From the NCBI GenBank assembly GCA_017881645.1, contig JADGQQ010000105.1, forward strand, positions 1-13,833: a stretch of 13,833 nt of DNA, read 5' to 3'. A program made the translations under genes and the position numbers. Below, piece by piece: positions 8,009 to 13,833 of the stretch. The notes beneath the pieces are model-generated. The model was not told the DNA's origin. It was given only the letters and a program-made list of their open reading frames with translations, and ran no database searches. The stretch's first letter is position 1; every line of letters begins with the position of its first letter. This stretch comes from Clostridia bacterium (GTDB lineage: Bacteria; Bacillota; Clostridia; Saccharofermentanales; Saccharofermentanaceae).

Positions 8009-8014
8009 ATTATA
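8009..8014 (-). promoter_or_regulatory. -10 hexamer of the kinase/regulator promoter
   Basis: A perfect TATAAT is read on the minus strand at 8014-8009. Initiation near 8002 would leave a leader of only about 23 bases before the TTG start of the kinase. No good -35 is found at 16-18 bases; the best match at 17 is ACCACA. An activator may therefore be needed; three AAACAC copies lie upstream (at 8078-8073, 8045-8040 and 8032-8027). Confidence 0.45.
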
Positions 8015-8137
8015 CGGGGAAATGACGTGTTTGTGGTATGTGTTTACAAATTTCTATTTTTGAGGGGAACAAGTGTTTGATGTCGTCCTTCGAGGTTATT
8101 TTCGAAGCAATCCCGCATGCGTTTTGTGCTGTGAATT

Positions 8138-9310
8138 TTACCGGAGCATGAGTTTGTAAATCCCGATAACATCCGACGTGGTCAGAGGAACAAAGCTTCC
8201 CATCGTTCCGTCACCGAGCCCGATATGTCCGGCAAGGTAGGAGATATCTTCTTCTCTCCCGCCGACATCCTGCAAACGGATGGGCAGACCGCAGGAGCTC
8301 CAGAAGGCTTCCAGCCGTTCAATCCCCATGCGTGCCGTTCTCTCCGGATTTGCAAAATCCATATCACACCCGAAAACGCGGGTTGCCATCTGTGCGAAAC
8401 GCATTACGTCGTGATGCATCGTGTATTTCATCCATGCGGGGAATACGACAGCCAGTCCCGCGCCGTGGGCAATGCCATACAAAGCCGACAGTTCATGTTC
8501 GATGCCATGACTGCTCCAGTCCTGTTGGCGGCCGACACCGATGAGATTATTGTGTGCGACCATGCCGGTCCACATAATATTGGCTCTCGCCTCATAATCA
8601 TTCGGATCGGCAATAACTTTCGGAAGCTCGTGAAGCATCGTCAGAAGAAGTGCTTCGCAGAGACGGTCCGTAACTTCAACGTCCAGCGTGTTGGTATAAT
8701 ATCTCTCAAAAATGTGCGCCATAATATCCGCGGCTCCCGCTGCAGTCTGGTTCTGCGGAAGAGTCTGCGTCAAAGCGGGATTCAGTATGGAAAATACGGG
8801 ACGTATCAGTTCTTCGGTATATCCGCGCTTGAAGCTCCCCTCTTCTTTGGTAATAACCGAACTCTCCGAACCTTCCGATCCGGCGGCGGCAATGGTAAGA
8901 ACGGTCGCAACAGGAAGCGTCTTCTTTGCATGCTTTTTACCGGAATAAAAATCCCAGAAATCTCCCTCGTAAGGAACGCCGACACCGATGGCTTTGGCCG
9001 AATCAATCGATGATCCTCCTCCGACAGCCAGAATCAGATCCACGTTCTCTTTTCTGCAGAGCTCGATACCTTCATATACAATTTTATCCGTTGGATTGGG
9101 AAGAACTCCGCCCAGAGAAACGTATGGTATGCCGGCTGCGTCAAGAGATGCCTTCACCCGATCCAGCAGTCCGGATCTTTGTACGGAACCGCCGCCAAAA
9201 TGAATCAATACTTTTGTTGCGCCTGTCTGCTTTACGAGATCTCCGACCTGCGTCTCGGTGCCTTTTCCAAATACGAATTTTGTTGGGCTTTGAAAAGTAA
9301 AATTATCCAT
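8138..9310 (-). CDS. Iron-containing alcohol dehydrogenase, BdhA/YqhD group
   Basis: This 390-residue enzyme belongs to the group III (iron-type) alcohol dehydrogenases and resembles NADPH-dependent butanol dehydrogenase/YqhD, which reduce aldehydes to alcohols in the cytoplasm during fermentation. Evidence is the N-terminal FGGGSVQRSG (38-47), typical of the YqhD/Bdh branch, the cofactor loop GGGSSIDSAK (97-106), and the metal ligands D195 and H199 in ADIMAHIFE, H268 in SSHGIEHE and H282 in GIAHGAG. Length is normal. The ATG at 9310-9308 has GAGGG five bases upstream. It is transcribed alone or by read-through from the PPIase gene; a terminator stands 55 bases upstream and I could not recognise a promoter in the space between. 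The metal (Fe or Zn) and physiological substrate cannot be read from the sequence. Confidence 0.93.
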   Translation of the reverse strand: MDNFTFQSPTKFVFGKGTETQVGDLVKQTGATKVLIHFGGGSVQRSGLLDRVKASLDAAGIPYVSLGGVLPNPTDKIVYEGIELCRKENVDLILAVGGGSSIDSAKAIGVGVPYEGDFWDFYSGKKHAKKTLPVATVLTIAAAGSEGSESSVITKEEGSFKRGYTEELIRPVFSILNPALTQTLPQNQTAAGAADIMAHIFERYYTNTLDVEVTDRLCEALLLTMLHELPKVIADPNDYEARANIMWTGMVAHNNLIGVGRQQDWSSHGIEHELSALYGIAHGAGLAVVFPAWMKYTMHHDVMRFAQMATRVFGCDMDFANPERTARMGIERLEAFWSSCGLPIRLQDVGGREEDISYLAGHIGLGDGTMGSFVPLTTSDVIGIYKLMLR

Positions 9311-9335
9311 GTTATCCCTCTTTTCTCTGGATCAA

Positions 9336-9381
9336 AACATAAAAACAAAGCGTCCGCAGAACATAAAAAAACCGCGTCCGC
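9336..9381. repeat. Imperfect direct repeat, 2 x 22 bases (duplicated terminator tail)
   Basis: Positions 9336-9357 and 9360-9381 match at 19 of 22 bases (plus strand: AACATAAAAA, three or four variable bases, GCGTCCGC). The right-hand copy is the 3' half of the PPIase terminator stem with its U-run. The left-hand copy repeats it on the side of the alcohol dehydrogenase gene, but its own stem partner is missing. Confidence 0.7.
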
Positions 9382-9407
9382 GAGATAATTGTCTCACAGA
9401 CGCGGTT
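9365..9407 (-). terminator. Rho-independent terminator after the PPIase lipoprotein gene
   Basis: On the minus strand AACCGCGTC pairs with GACGCGGTT. The stem continues inward through two G-U wobbles to GAGA/TCTC around a CAATTA loop, for about 16 pairs in all. A run of T residues follows directly, overlapping the last stem bases. It lies about 50 bases after the PPIase stop codon at 9458. Confidence 0.88.
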
Positions 9408-9457
9408 CATAATATAGTCATTTTCTGTCATGATATGACACAGTCATGCTTTTCCTG

Positions 9458-10621
9458 TCAGCTAATCACCAGTTTGTACTGAGGCAGCGTTTCATTTTCA
9501 GTAAGATACGCGTTGAATTTTGTATCGGTCAGAGACTTCAGCGCATCATTCATCCAGTCTTTCTGTGTGCCGACATAATACATGACGTGATAGCCGTATT
9601 CCGTCTTGACGACGGCCTTGTCTCCGGGTTTACGGGAAGCATCAAAGCACCATGTTTCGAATTCGGGAACCATATCTCCCGTCTTGATGCCTTTGTATTC
9701 CGCCGATTCCTTTGCCGTTCCGTCAGCTTTCGCAGCATCACCGACCGTTATCATATCCTCATAGGTATTAACCTTGGCCAGTGCCGCATCCGCGAGCGCC
9801 TTGGCAGCGGCAAGCTGGTCCGCCGTAGCGTCAGGAGATCCGGAAACTCCGACGGTTGCGAGGAACAGAATGTGCCTTACGGTAGGAAGATCCGTATTCT
9901 TATAGGAGTCTTTGTTTGCCGTGTAAAAAGCCAGAAGTTCCGCATCCGTAAAGGAGTATTTGCTCTTAACGTCCGTCAGATATCGATCAGCAAGAAGGAA
10001 TCTGGACACGACCGGTATCAGGTTCTCCTTGTTTGCTTCGGCTCCGTACATGGTCTTCAGATAATCATCGAGCGACATGCTGTACTGGTCGGCGTAGGAC
10101 TGCACGGATGTGAAGAAAGAATCAATCGTTTTCTGGTCATCCGCAGTAAGGGTCATACCTTCTTTTGCGGCATAATCCGAGAAAATATACGAATCCTGCA
10201 GCTGCCTCTGCGAGTAGTTCATCAGATAATCTCCCCAGTTCAGCGTCTCATATCCGGGAAGATTGCAAAGAGCCGTCAGATCGAGACTTCCGTCCGCAGC
10301 GACTGTGGGAAGTGACCCATAAGAAGCATACTGTGCGTAGGAGGAATAAATCGTATAGTAGTAAAAATCGAATTCCACGGCGGGAATGGTCAGATTATTA
10401 ATCGCCATTGTACCCTTCGCAACACTCGGCAGCATCGTTGGCGAGGCTGATGTGCTGCTGCCCGTTGTTGATGCGGTTCCAAGGCTCTCCGAAGAGGTCG
10501 TGTCTGTTCCGTTCGTTTTGTTCTTGTCTGTTGATTTGCAGGAAGTAAGAGTCGCAACTCCGGCTGTCATCATGGTTACCGACAGCACTGTGACAATGGC
10601 CTTCAAAATGGTTCTATTCAT
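9458..10621 (-). CDS. Lipoprotein peptidyl-prolyl isomerase, PrsA/SurA-like (parvulin domain)
   Basis: This 387-residue protein is an extracytoplasmic foldase thought to help secreted proteins fold at the outer face of the membrane. Its N-terminus has a basic start, a hydrophobic stretch and a lipobox (LTSC, with C28 the lipidated cysteine), followed by a Ser/Thr/Asn-rich linker (about 30-65) of low complexity. A helical chaperone-like SurA_N segment follows (about 75-240). The parvulin-type PPIase domain (about 246-351) contains LPTVRHILF with H250, GDMVPEFETWCFD and the closing EYGYHVMYYV with H345. The ATG at 10621-10619 has AAGGAG seven to eight bases upstream. The gene appears to be a single transcription unit with its own extended -10 promoter and a strong terminator. 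I do not name it prsA outright, because clostridial genomes often have several such paralogues. Confidence 0.9.
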   Translation of the reverse strand: MNRTILKAIVTVLSVTMMTAGVATLTSCKSTDKNKTNGTDTTSSESLGTASTTGSSTSASPTMLPSVAKGTMAINNLTIPAVEFDFYYYTIYSSYAQYASYGSLPTVAADGSLDLTALCNLPGYETLNWGDYLMNYSQRQLQDSYIFSDYAAKEGMTLTADDQKTIDSFFTSVQSYADQYSMSLDDYLKTMYGAEANKENLIPVVSRFLLADRYLTDVKSKYSFTDAELLAFYTANKDSYKNTDLPTVRHILFLATVGVSGSPDATADQLAAAKALADAALAKVNTYEDMITVGDAAKADGTAKESAEYKGIKTGDMVPEFETWCFDASRKPGDKAVVKTEYGYHVMYYVGTQKDWMNDALKSLTDTKFNAYLTENETLPQYKLVIS

Positions 10622-10651
10622 GTATTTCTCCTTAAGTGAATTACAACGCAG

Positions 10652-10677
10652 TCCGTAATGCTTTCTTCCATTACGAA
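10652..10677 (-). promoter_or_regulatory. Leader hairpin of the PPIase gene
   Basis: On the minus strand TTCGTAATG pairs with CATTACGGA (nine pairs, one of them G-U) around an eight-base loop, GAAGAAAG. It sits in the 5' leader about 30 bases before the start codon. Part of the loop (GAAAG) can also pair with CTTTC just before the stem, so two mutually exclusive folds are possible. No U-run follows. Confidence 0.5.
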
Positions 10678-10686
10678 AGAAAACAC

Positions 10687-10698
10687 CTCGTTAACGAG
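10687..10698. promoter_or_regulatory. Perfect 12-base palindrome at the PPIase promoter (candidate operator)
   Basis: CTCGTTAACGAG is fully self-complementary and directly abuts a TATAAT hexamer (10704-10699, minus strand). This position, at or just after the transcription start, suits a repressor-binding site. As an RNA hairpin it would have only four pairs, so a DNA site seems more likely. The binding protein is unknown. Confidence 0.4.
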
Positions 10699-10719
10699 AT
10701 TATAGAAGGCATTATATCA
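10699..10719 (-). promoter_or_regulatory. PPIase gene promoter: extended -10, with a second -10 close by
   Basis: TGATATAAT (10719-10711, minus strand) is a perfect extended -10 element, which can work without a good -35. A second perfect TATAAT lies at 10704-10699. TTGAAT upstream (10735-10730) is only 13 bases from the first hexamer and is probably not its -35. Confidence 0.55.
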
Positions 10720-10767
10720 CAGCAAATGCATTCAAAAAGATCAAAACATAGGCAAAACAGGGGTATT

Positions 10768-11541
10768 TCAGTCCGCCCGGGAGATCTCAAGAAAAATCGG
10801 GCAGTGATCCGAACCCTCAACTTCACTGAGCATCCCTGCATCCATAACACGATTCCGCAGGTTGCCGCTGACGAAAAAATAGTCAATTCTCCACCCGACA
10901 TTCCTCGTCCGGGCATAGGTTTTATAGGACCACCATGTATACATTTTTTCTTTATCCGGATACAGCATCCGGTATGTGTCGACCAGACCTTTCTCGGCAA
11001 ACTGGTCCATATATACCCGTTCTTCCGGCATAAATCCGGAAATGGACGCATTTGCGGCGGGATTGGCCAGATCAATTTCCCTGTGTGCGGTATTCACATC
11101 ACCGCATACGATAATATTTCTCCCCGTTTCCATCTGGTTCGAAATCCGCTCAAGAAAGCAGTCGTAAAAGTCGAGTTTGAACTTCAGCCTCTCCGGGCCC
11201 TGTCCACCGTTCGGAAAGTAGATATTGTATAAAATAAAGTCTCCGAAATCGACTTCTATCGTCCGCCCCTCATGATCAAAACGATCGTTTCCAAGTCCGT
11301 ACGAGACGCTCACAGGCTCAATTCTCGAATAAACGGCGGTTCCGGAATACCCTTTCCTATCTGCACTGTGAAAATAACTTCGATATCCGGGAATATCGGT
11401 CAGGTCAAAAGAAAGCTGTTCCTGCTGTGCTTTGGTTTCCTGCAGACACAGAATATCGGCGTCAAACCTGACTATGCTTTCGGCAAACCCTTTATTGGCG
11501 ACCGCCCGGATTCCATTGACATTCCAACTGATTAGTCTCAT
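10768..11541 (-). CDS. Exodeoxyribonuclease III / AP endonuclease (ExoA-like)
   Basis: This 257-residue cytoplasmic enzyme of the exonuclease III family cleaves abasic sites in base-excision repair and may digest 3' ends. The EEP nuclease motifs are all present: ISWNVNGIRA (4-13, N7), LQETKAQ (33-39, metal ligand E35), YNIYFPNGG (105-113), GDVNTAHREIDL (147-158, D148 and N150), WRIDYFFVS (217-225, D220) and GSDHCPI (243-249, catalytic pair D245 and H246). I chose the ATG at 11541-11539 because the protein then begins MRLISWNVNG, exactly as in the family, behind TTGGGGG. Starting further upstream would add about 25 unrelated residues and run into the promoter. It is divergent from the flavoprotein gene. 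No terminator was seen between it and the PPIase promoter. Confidence 0.95.
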   Translation of the reverse strand: MRLISWNVNGIRAVANKGFAESIVRFDADILCLQETKAQQEQLSFDLTDIPGYRSYFHSADRKGYSGTAVYSRIEPVSVSYGLGNDRFDHEGRTIEVDFGDFILYNIYFPNGGQGPERLKFKLDFYDCFLERISNQMETGRNIIVCGDVNTAHREIDLANPAANASISGFMPEERVYMDQFAEKGLVDTYRMLYPDKEKMYTWWSYKTYARTRNVGWRIDYFFVSGNLRNRVMDAGMLSEVEGSDHCPIFLEISRAD

Positions 11542-11586
11542 ATTTCCCCCAACAAGCATCGACAAATGATATTCGAATGTGTTTAC

Positions 11587-11595
11587 ATTATAGCA
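11587..11595 (-). promoter_or_regulatory. Extended -10 promoter of the exonuclease III gene
   Basis: TGCTATAAT on the minus strand is a perfect extended -10 element (hexamer at 11592-11587). A poor -35 candidate, TTTTCA, lies 16 bases upstream of it. Initiation near 11580 would give a leader of about 40 bases. Confidence 0.55.
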
Positions 11596-11609
11596 AAGGT
11601 ATTCCTTTG
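11594..11609. repeat. Dyad CAAAGG-TATT-CCTTTG in the divergent intergenic region
   Basis: Six-base arms flank a four-base spacer, between the exonuclease -10 hexamer and the flavoprotein ribosome site. It could be an operator serving one or both divergent genes, or a small hairpin in the flavoprotein leader. It is short enough to occur by chance. Confidence 0.3.
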
Positions 11610-11630
11610 AAAACAAAACGAGGTGATCCT

Positions 11631-12638
11631 ATGGCAAATAAAGCGAATATCACTCCTTCTCCCCGGCTTTCTGCAGAAGAAACGATGGATTTCTACGAGA
11701 CCGAACCGGTCGATATTGCAGTAATCGGCGGGGGGCCCGCAGGATATTCGTCCGCGATCAACGGACGGACCCGCGGCAGAAGCGTCGTTATTCTATCGGG
11801 CGATTACCGGGACAGTTATCTGTACAAGGCTTCTGTCATCGATAATATGCCCGGCATGCCCGGAAAAAGCGGTGCGGAACTTTTAGATCTTTTTCATGCA
11901 CACGCAGAGCAAATGGGTGCTGTCTCTATCAAAGGTCAGGCGCTTGTTGTGATGCCCTTTGATTTCGGTTCCTCCAAAACAGGTGCGAAACCCGGATTTC
12001 AGATTGCGTACGGCAGCCATATCCTAATGGCGCGCGCAGTTATTTTGTCCACAGGCGTTGCGGTGACGTCGATGTATCCGGGAGAAGAGAATTTTCTGGG
12101 ACGCGGCGTCAGCTACTGCGCCACCTGTGACGGCATGCTGTACCGCGGCCGGCCGGTTGCCGTAATCGCCCGTTCCAAAGATGCGATTGAAGAGGCTGTT
12201 CACCTGACAAAGATCGGATGTTCCGTTACGCTCTTCATCAATCCGGCGGATCTCCGGCGTTGGGGCCTTACCGTTCCGGAAAACACGTTTGAACATGTCC
12301 TTCATGCCTCTGCCTTCAGAATTGAAGGGGATGATTTTGTTACGGCACTTACGACGGAAAACGAGACTCTTCCAGTAGCGGGCGTTTTTATTCTTCGCGC
12401 CTCCATTGCAATGCAATCCCTTCTTTCCGGCCTGACTATGGAAAAGAATTACATTCTCACAGACAGGACGCAGGCAACGAACATACCCGGCGTTTTTGCC
12501 GCAGGAGACTGCACGGGCAAGCCGCTTCAAGTCGCAAAATCTCTCGGTGAAGGGCTGGTTGCCGCCCTGTCTGCGGATGCGTATTTATCTTCACTCGAAT
12601 CGGGTTCGGAAACCCCCGGGAAAGAAGCCCGCGTATGA
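11631..12638 (+). CDS. Thioredoxin reductase-like flavoprotein lacking NADPH motifs (probable ferredoxin-dependent FFTR)
   Basis: This 335-residue FAD enzyme has the low-molecular-weight thioredoxin reductase fold. The FAD Rossmann motif GGGPAG is at 33-38, the redox pair C163/C166 is in SYCATCDG, and the C-terminal FAD motif FAAGDCTGKPLQ is at 289-300. Normal NADPH-dependent TrxB has GGGDSA followed by an HRRxxxR motif in the inserted domain. Here those places read VAVIARSKDAIEE (176-188) and VTLFINPADLRR, so both the glycine-rich turn and the phosphate-binding arginines appear to be missing. This matches the ferredoxin-dependent flavin thioredoxin reductases known in clostridia. ATG 11631 is chosen because GAGGTGAT precedes it by about seven bases; upstream in-frame codons lack a ribosome site. 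It carries an unusual N-terminal extension of about 25 residues. The stop overlaps the asparaginase start (ATGA). Other disulfide or flavin oxidoreductase roles remain possible. Confidence 0.85.
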   Translation: MANKANITPSPRLSAEETMDFYETEPVDIAVIGGGPAGYSSAINGRTRGRSVVILSGDYRDSYLYKASVIDNMPGMPGKSGAELLDLFHAHAEQMGAVSIKGQALVVMPFDFGSSKTGAKPGFQIAYGSHILMARAVILSTGVAVTSMYPGEENFLGRGVSYCATCDGMLYRGRPVAVIARSKDAIEEAVHLTKIGCSVTLFINPADLRRWGLTVPENTFEHVLHASAFRIEGDDFVTALTTENETLPVAGVFILRASIAMQSLLSGLTMEKNYILTDRTQATNIPGVFAAGDCTGKPLQVAKSLGEGLVAALSADAYLSSLESGSETPGKEARV

Positions 12639-13663
12639 TGTCCGCCGGAGAATCGAGAAAACCGCATGTTCTTGCCGTTTTTACGGGCGGTACGATTTCC
12701 AGCCGCTCCACAGGCCGGGTCTTTGAAATCAGCGATCCTCCGCACATCTTACTGCAGGACATTCCGGAAGATACGGTGCATTTTGACATATGCGAACCCT
12801 TCAGTATTCTCAGCGAAAACATGACCCCCGAAATGCTGTTTCGTCTTTTTGGAACGATTGCCAGTGCGTGCTCCGCAAAAATATACGACGGTATTCTGAT
12901 AGCTCATGGAACAGATACAATGGCCTATACAGCACAATTGGCCCATTTGCTGCTTTCCGGTCTCGGCATTCCGGTTGTGTTTGTCGGAAGCAAAAAGCCT
13001 CTGGATGATCCGGAAAGCGACGGAGTCATCAATTTCCGGAATGCCCTCGCACTTCTTTCTCAGATTACGTCCGGTGTTTTTGTGGTAAGCCGGAGCATTG
13101 GCGGGACGAACTATGTCCACTCCGCCGGAAAAATACTGCAGGCTGACCCTCAAACAAATGATTTTTACAGTTACAAAAACCAGCACTTCGGGATAATGAC
13201 GGATGGGCATCTTGAAGAAAACGATCTTTTCCCTTCGACAGATTCTCCTGTCTCAGCCCGCAGTCATCTGAACCGTTTGTCTTCACTCGGCATGCTCCCT
13301 TCTCCGGAAACGGTTCTTGTCCTGGATGCATGTGTCGGAATCAATTTTCGCTCTCTCCTTCTGACCCGCCGGGAGTTCTCGTTTGTTCTTCAGCGGCTGT
13401 ACCACTCCGGAACCGCCTGTACGGAACCGCGAAATTCTCCCTATTCTCTCCTGTACCTGCAGGATATGTGCAAAGCGAATGGCAAGCATCTCTTTATCGC
13501 ACCGATCGAAAAGAACCGCATACCCTATTCAACCACACGGGAACTGTTGGCCGCGGGAGTGACTCCCGTTTACGATCTTCCGTTCGAAGCCGTCTGGGCG
13601 GGACTTCTCCTCTGTACCTGGTTAGAAGAAAAGCCGGAAGAATTTTTCAATTCCCCCGGCTGA
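12635..13663 (+). CDS. L-asparaginase, type I-like (cytoplasmic)
   Basis: This 342-residue protein belongs to the bacterial-type asparaginase family, hydrolysing L-asparagine to aspartate and ammonia. Both threonine motifs are intact: FTGGTISS (16-23, with nucleophile T20) and IAHGTDTMAYTA (89-100, with T93 and D94). K166 in VHSAGK fits the position of the catalytic lysine of Escherichia coli AnsB. There is no signal peptide, so it should act in the cytoplasm like type I AnsA. The ATG at 12635 overlaps the upstream flavoprotein stop by four bases; the ATG at 12638 is an alternative that loses one residue. The last 30 bases, including the stop codon, double as the terminator hairpin of convergent pyrG. 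A related amidase of the same superfamily cannot be fully excluded, though the motifs fit asparaginase. Confidence 0.92.
   Translation: MMSAGESRKPHVLAVFTGGTISSRSTGRVFEISDPPHILLQDIPEDTVHFDICEPFSILSENMTPEMLFRLFGTIASACSAKIYDGILIAHGTDTMAYTAQLAHLLLSGLGIPVVFVGSKKPLDDPESDGVINFRNALALLSQITSGVFVVSRSIGGTNYVHSAGKILQADPQTNDFYSYKNQHFGIMTDGHLEENDLFPSTDSPVSARSHLNRLSSLGMLPSPETVLVLDACVGINFRSLLLTRREFSFVLQRLYHSGTACTEPRNSPYSLLYLQDMCKANGKHLFIAPIEKNRIPYSTTRELLAAGVTPVYDLPFEAVWAGLLLCTWLEEKPEEFFNSPG
13624..13661 (-). terminator. Terminator for pyrG, embedded in the 3' end of the asparaginase gene
   Basis: On the minus strand a 13-base-pair stem (13661-13649 with 13644-13632; AGCCGGGGG at its base, two G-U pairs) closes on a GAAA tetraloop and is followed by TTTCTTCT. 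On the plus strand the two wobbles become A/C mismatches and no U-run follows, so it should work mainly in the pyrG direction. It starts about 67 bases after the pyrG stop. Confidence 0.7.
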
Positions 13664-13728
13664 TTCCATTACTTTTCGTTTTTGAAGTCTTAGATACTCA
13701 TTTGCGGTTTTTAACCGTTGACTTTCTC

Positions 13729-13833
13729 TTATTCATTTATTCCATGCGTCTCGGCAAATTCTCTGGCTGCTTTGATGAAGCCGAAGAAAAGCGGGTGCGG
13801 ACGGTTGGGACGCGACTTGAATTCCGGATGGAA
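13729..13833 (-). CDS. pyrG: CTP synthase, C-terminal fragment (rest beyond the window)
   Basis: The minus strand encodes the last 34 residues of CTP synthase, running off the right edge. CTP synthase makes CTP from UTP using ATP and glutamine-derived ammonia. The visible part FHPEFKSRPNRPHPLFFGFI is the conserved end of the glutamine amidotransferase domain and includes the HPE of the Cys-His-Glu triad. The remaining residues KAAREFAETHGINE form the usual variable tail. The stop is TAA at 13731-13729. It converges on the asparaginase gene, with 65 bases between the two stops. Confidence 0.93.
   Translation of the reverse strand, partial: FHPEFKSRPNRPHPLFFGFIKAAREFAETHGINE

Noticed and set aside
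8088..8107. Dyad CTTCGA-8 bases-TCGAAG between the alcohol dehydrogenase and kinase genes, as a terminator
   Set aside because: Only six pairs with a large loop and no T-run on either strand; I see no convincing terminator after the alcohol dehydrogenase gene.
9426..9440. TGTCAT-GAT-ATGACA inverted repeat just after the PPIase stop
   Set aside because: Three-base spacer and six-base arms in AT-rich DNA beside a much stronger terminator; no promoter nearby for it to control.
13705..13717. CGGTT-TTT-AACCG as a plus-strand terminator for asparaginase
   Set aside because: Five-pair stem with a three-base loop and an interrupted T-rich tail; too weak to call, so the end of the asparaginase transcript is left unassigned.
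1..13833. Mobile element, prophage, CRISPR array or defence island
   Set aside because: No transposase, integrase, phage, Cas or toxin-antitoxin motifs and no spaced repeat array; all genes are metabolic, housekeeping or signalling types.

Overview
The window looks like chromosomal DNA of an anaerobic Gram-positive bacterium (Bacillota, probably a clostridial lineage). This rests on strong purine-rich Shine-Dalgarno sites, a lipoprotein PrsA-like foldase, a tRNA-dependent Asn pathway built from archaeal-type AspRS plus GatCAB, a BdhA/YqhD-type alcohol dehydrogenase, and a thioredoxin reductase-like flavoprotein of the ferredoxin-dependent kind. Genus cannot be assigned from the sequence alone. 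No prophage, transposon, CRISPR array or rRNA/tRNA gene was seen, and no gap between genes exceeds about 150 bases.

Layout. From 1 to 11541 every gene lies on the minus strand, so it is read right to left. At the left edge is a truncated CNNM/CBS-domain membrane transporter (1-1020) with its own promoter, whose -35 box contains the gatB stop codon. Next is the aspS-gatC-gatA-gatB operon (1149-5770): AspRS charges both tRNA(Asp) and tRNA(Asn), and GatCAB amidates Asp-tRNA(Asn) (and possibly Glu-tRNA(Gln)). The AspRS carries the His/Pro pair expected of a non-discriminating enzyme, which fits its operon partners. A two-component system follows (response regulator 5909-6598, seven-helix histidine kinase 6582-7979); both genes appear to start at TTG codons behind strong Shine-Dalgarno sites. 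Then come an iron-type alcohol dehydrogenase (8138-9310), a strong terminator whose tail has been partly duplicated, a PPIase lipoprotein (9458-10621) with a leader containing two dyads, and an exonuclease III (10768-11541).

At 11542-11630 the direction changes. Two genes run on the plus strand with a 4-base ATGA overlap: a thioredoxin reductase-like flavoprotein that keeps its CxxC and FAD sites but has lost the NADPH-binding motifs (11631-12638), and a type I-like L-asparaginase (12635-13663). The minus-strand end of CTP synthase (pyrG) enters from the right edge. Its likely terminator lies inside the last codons of the asparaginase gene.

No wholly new multi-gene system is evident. The points most worth a second look are the probable ferredoxin-dependent flavin thioredoxin reductase coupled to asparaginase, the sequence-level case for non-discriminating AspRS feeding GatCAB, the strand-specific terminator embedded in an opposing coding sequence, the seven-helix kinase paired with a LuxR-type regulator, and the structured leader of the PPIase gene. 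Start codons, promoters and terminators were judged by eye; family names come from recognised motifs and not from a database search.
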